From contig VZQC01006631.1 in the NCBI GenBank assembly GCA_009823505.1, forward strand, positions 260,896-324,895: 64,000 nt of DNA, in the 5' to 3' direction. Origin of the DNA: Rhizomys pruinosus (lineage: Eukaryota; Chordata; Mammalia; Rodentia; Spalacidae). This document shows positions 63,979 to 64,000 of the stretch, one piece after another. How positions within the stretch are numbered: the stretch's first letter is position 1; each line of letters begins with the position of its first letter. Below the pieces are notes generated by a model that worked only from the letters and a program-made list of their open reading frames with translations, was not told where the DNA came from and did not search any database. The translations under genes and the position numbers were made by a program.

Positions 63979-64000
63979 ATTTTTTTTTTTTTTTTTTTTT
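63979..64000. repeat. T-run at window end
   Basis: Probably the tail of a minus-strand SINE beginning beyond the window. Confidence 0.6.

Overview
This window is nuclear DNA of a mammal, most likely a muroid rodent. It is saturated with B1 (7SL-derived), B2/B3 (tRNA-derived) and B4/ID-type SINEs, and carries rodent L1 pieces, an ORR1-type ERVL-MaLR element and spliced genes with vertebrate exon structure. The dominant B2 subfamily has a 17-bp internal tandem duplication that I do not associate with mouse or rat, so another muroid is likelier. Species cannot be fixed from sequence alone. There is no prokaryotic gene, operon or CRISPR array. Almost all open reading frames are antisense readings of SINEs.

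Two real genes are present. Ccnt1 (cyclin T1, minus strand) has its CpG-rich promoter and exon 1 at about 14.76-15.56 kb and exon 2 at 13.01-13.09 kb. Exons 3 and 4 lie inside an error-rich block at 6.4 and 3.7 kb. Tex49 (testis-expressed 49, plus strand) has exon 1 at 38364-38442 with an RFX-type X-box 49 bp upstream, exon 2 at 59522-59644 and exon 3 at 63236-63380. Splice phases agree across its exons and the last exon lies beyond the right edge. The two genes point away from each other. A Vdac1 processed pseudogene (35.6-37.3 kb), a complete ORR1-type LTR element (32.3-34.8 kb) and L1 pieces lie between them.

A large part of the window looks like an assembly product. Single Ns at 2361 and 22062 mark joins. 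After 2361, about 6.9 kb of indel-rich sequence (2362 to about 9290) contains a poor copy of positions 1-2360 at its right end, preceded by sequence that should lie just left of the window. Around 20.2 kb there is a long fold-back: about 18338-20168 reappears inverted as 20228-22061. After the N at 22062 the stretch 11944-20176 is repeated directly as 22063-31212 at poor quality, with two segments in which A is replaced mainly by C. Removing about 2361-9290 and about 20169-31205 would leave about 46 kb and one copy of Ccnt1 exons 1 and 2.

Layout: 1-2360 clean Ccnt1 intron 2; 2361-9290 inserted poor block; 9291-13011 intron 2, SINE-rich; 13012-15120 exon 2, intron 1 and exon 1; 15121-15560 promoter; 15561-20168 SINEs and a rearranged L1; 20169-31212 inverted then direct poor copies; 31299-31985 L1 5' UTR-like repeats; 32310-34759 ORR1 element; 35588-37325 Vdac1 pseudogene; 37334-38160 L1 3' end; 38200-64000 Tex49 with its large SINE-rich introns and a 295-N gap at 52757-53051. 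I found no novel biological system. The most interesting biology is the B1 target-site duplication that copies the Tex49 exon 2 splice donor, the X-box of Tex49, the 17-bp-duplicated B2 subfamily, SINE insertion at repeatedly used targets, and a perfect 38-bp-arm palindrome in Ccnt1 intron 2.
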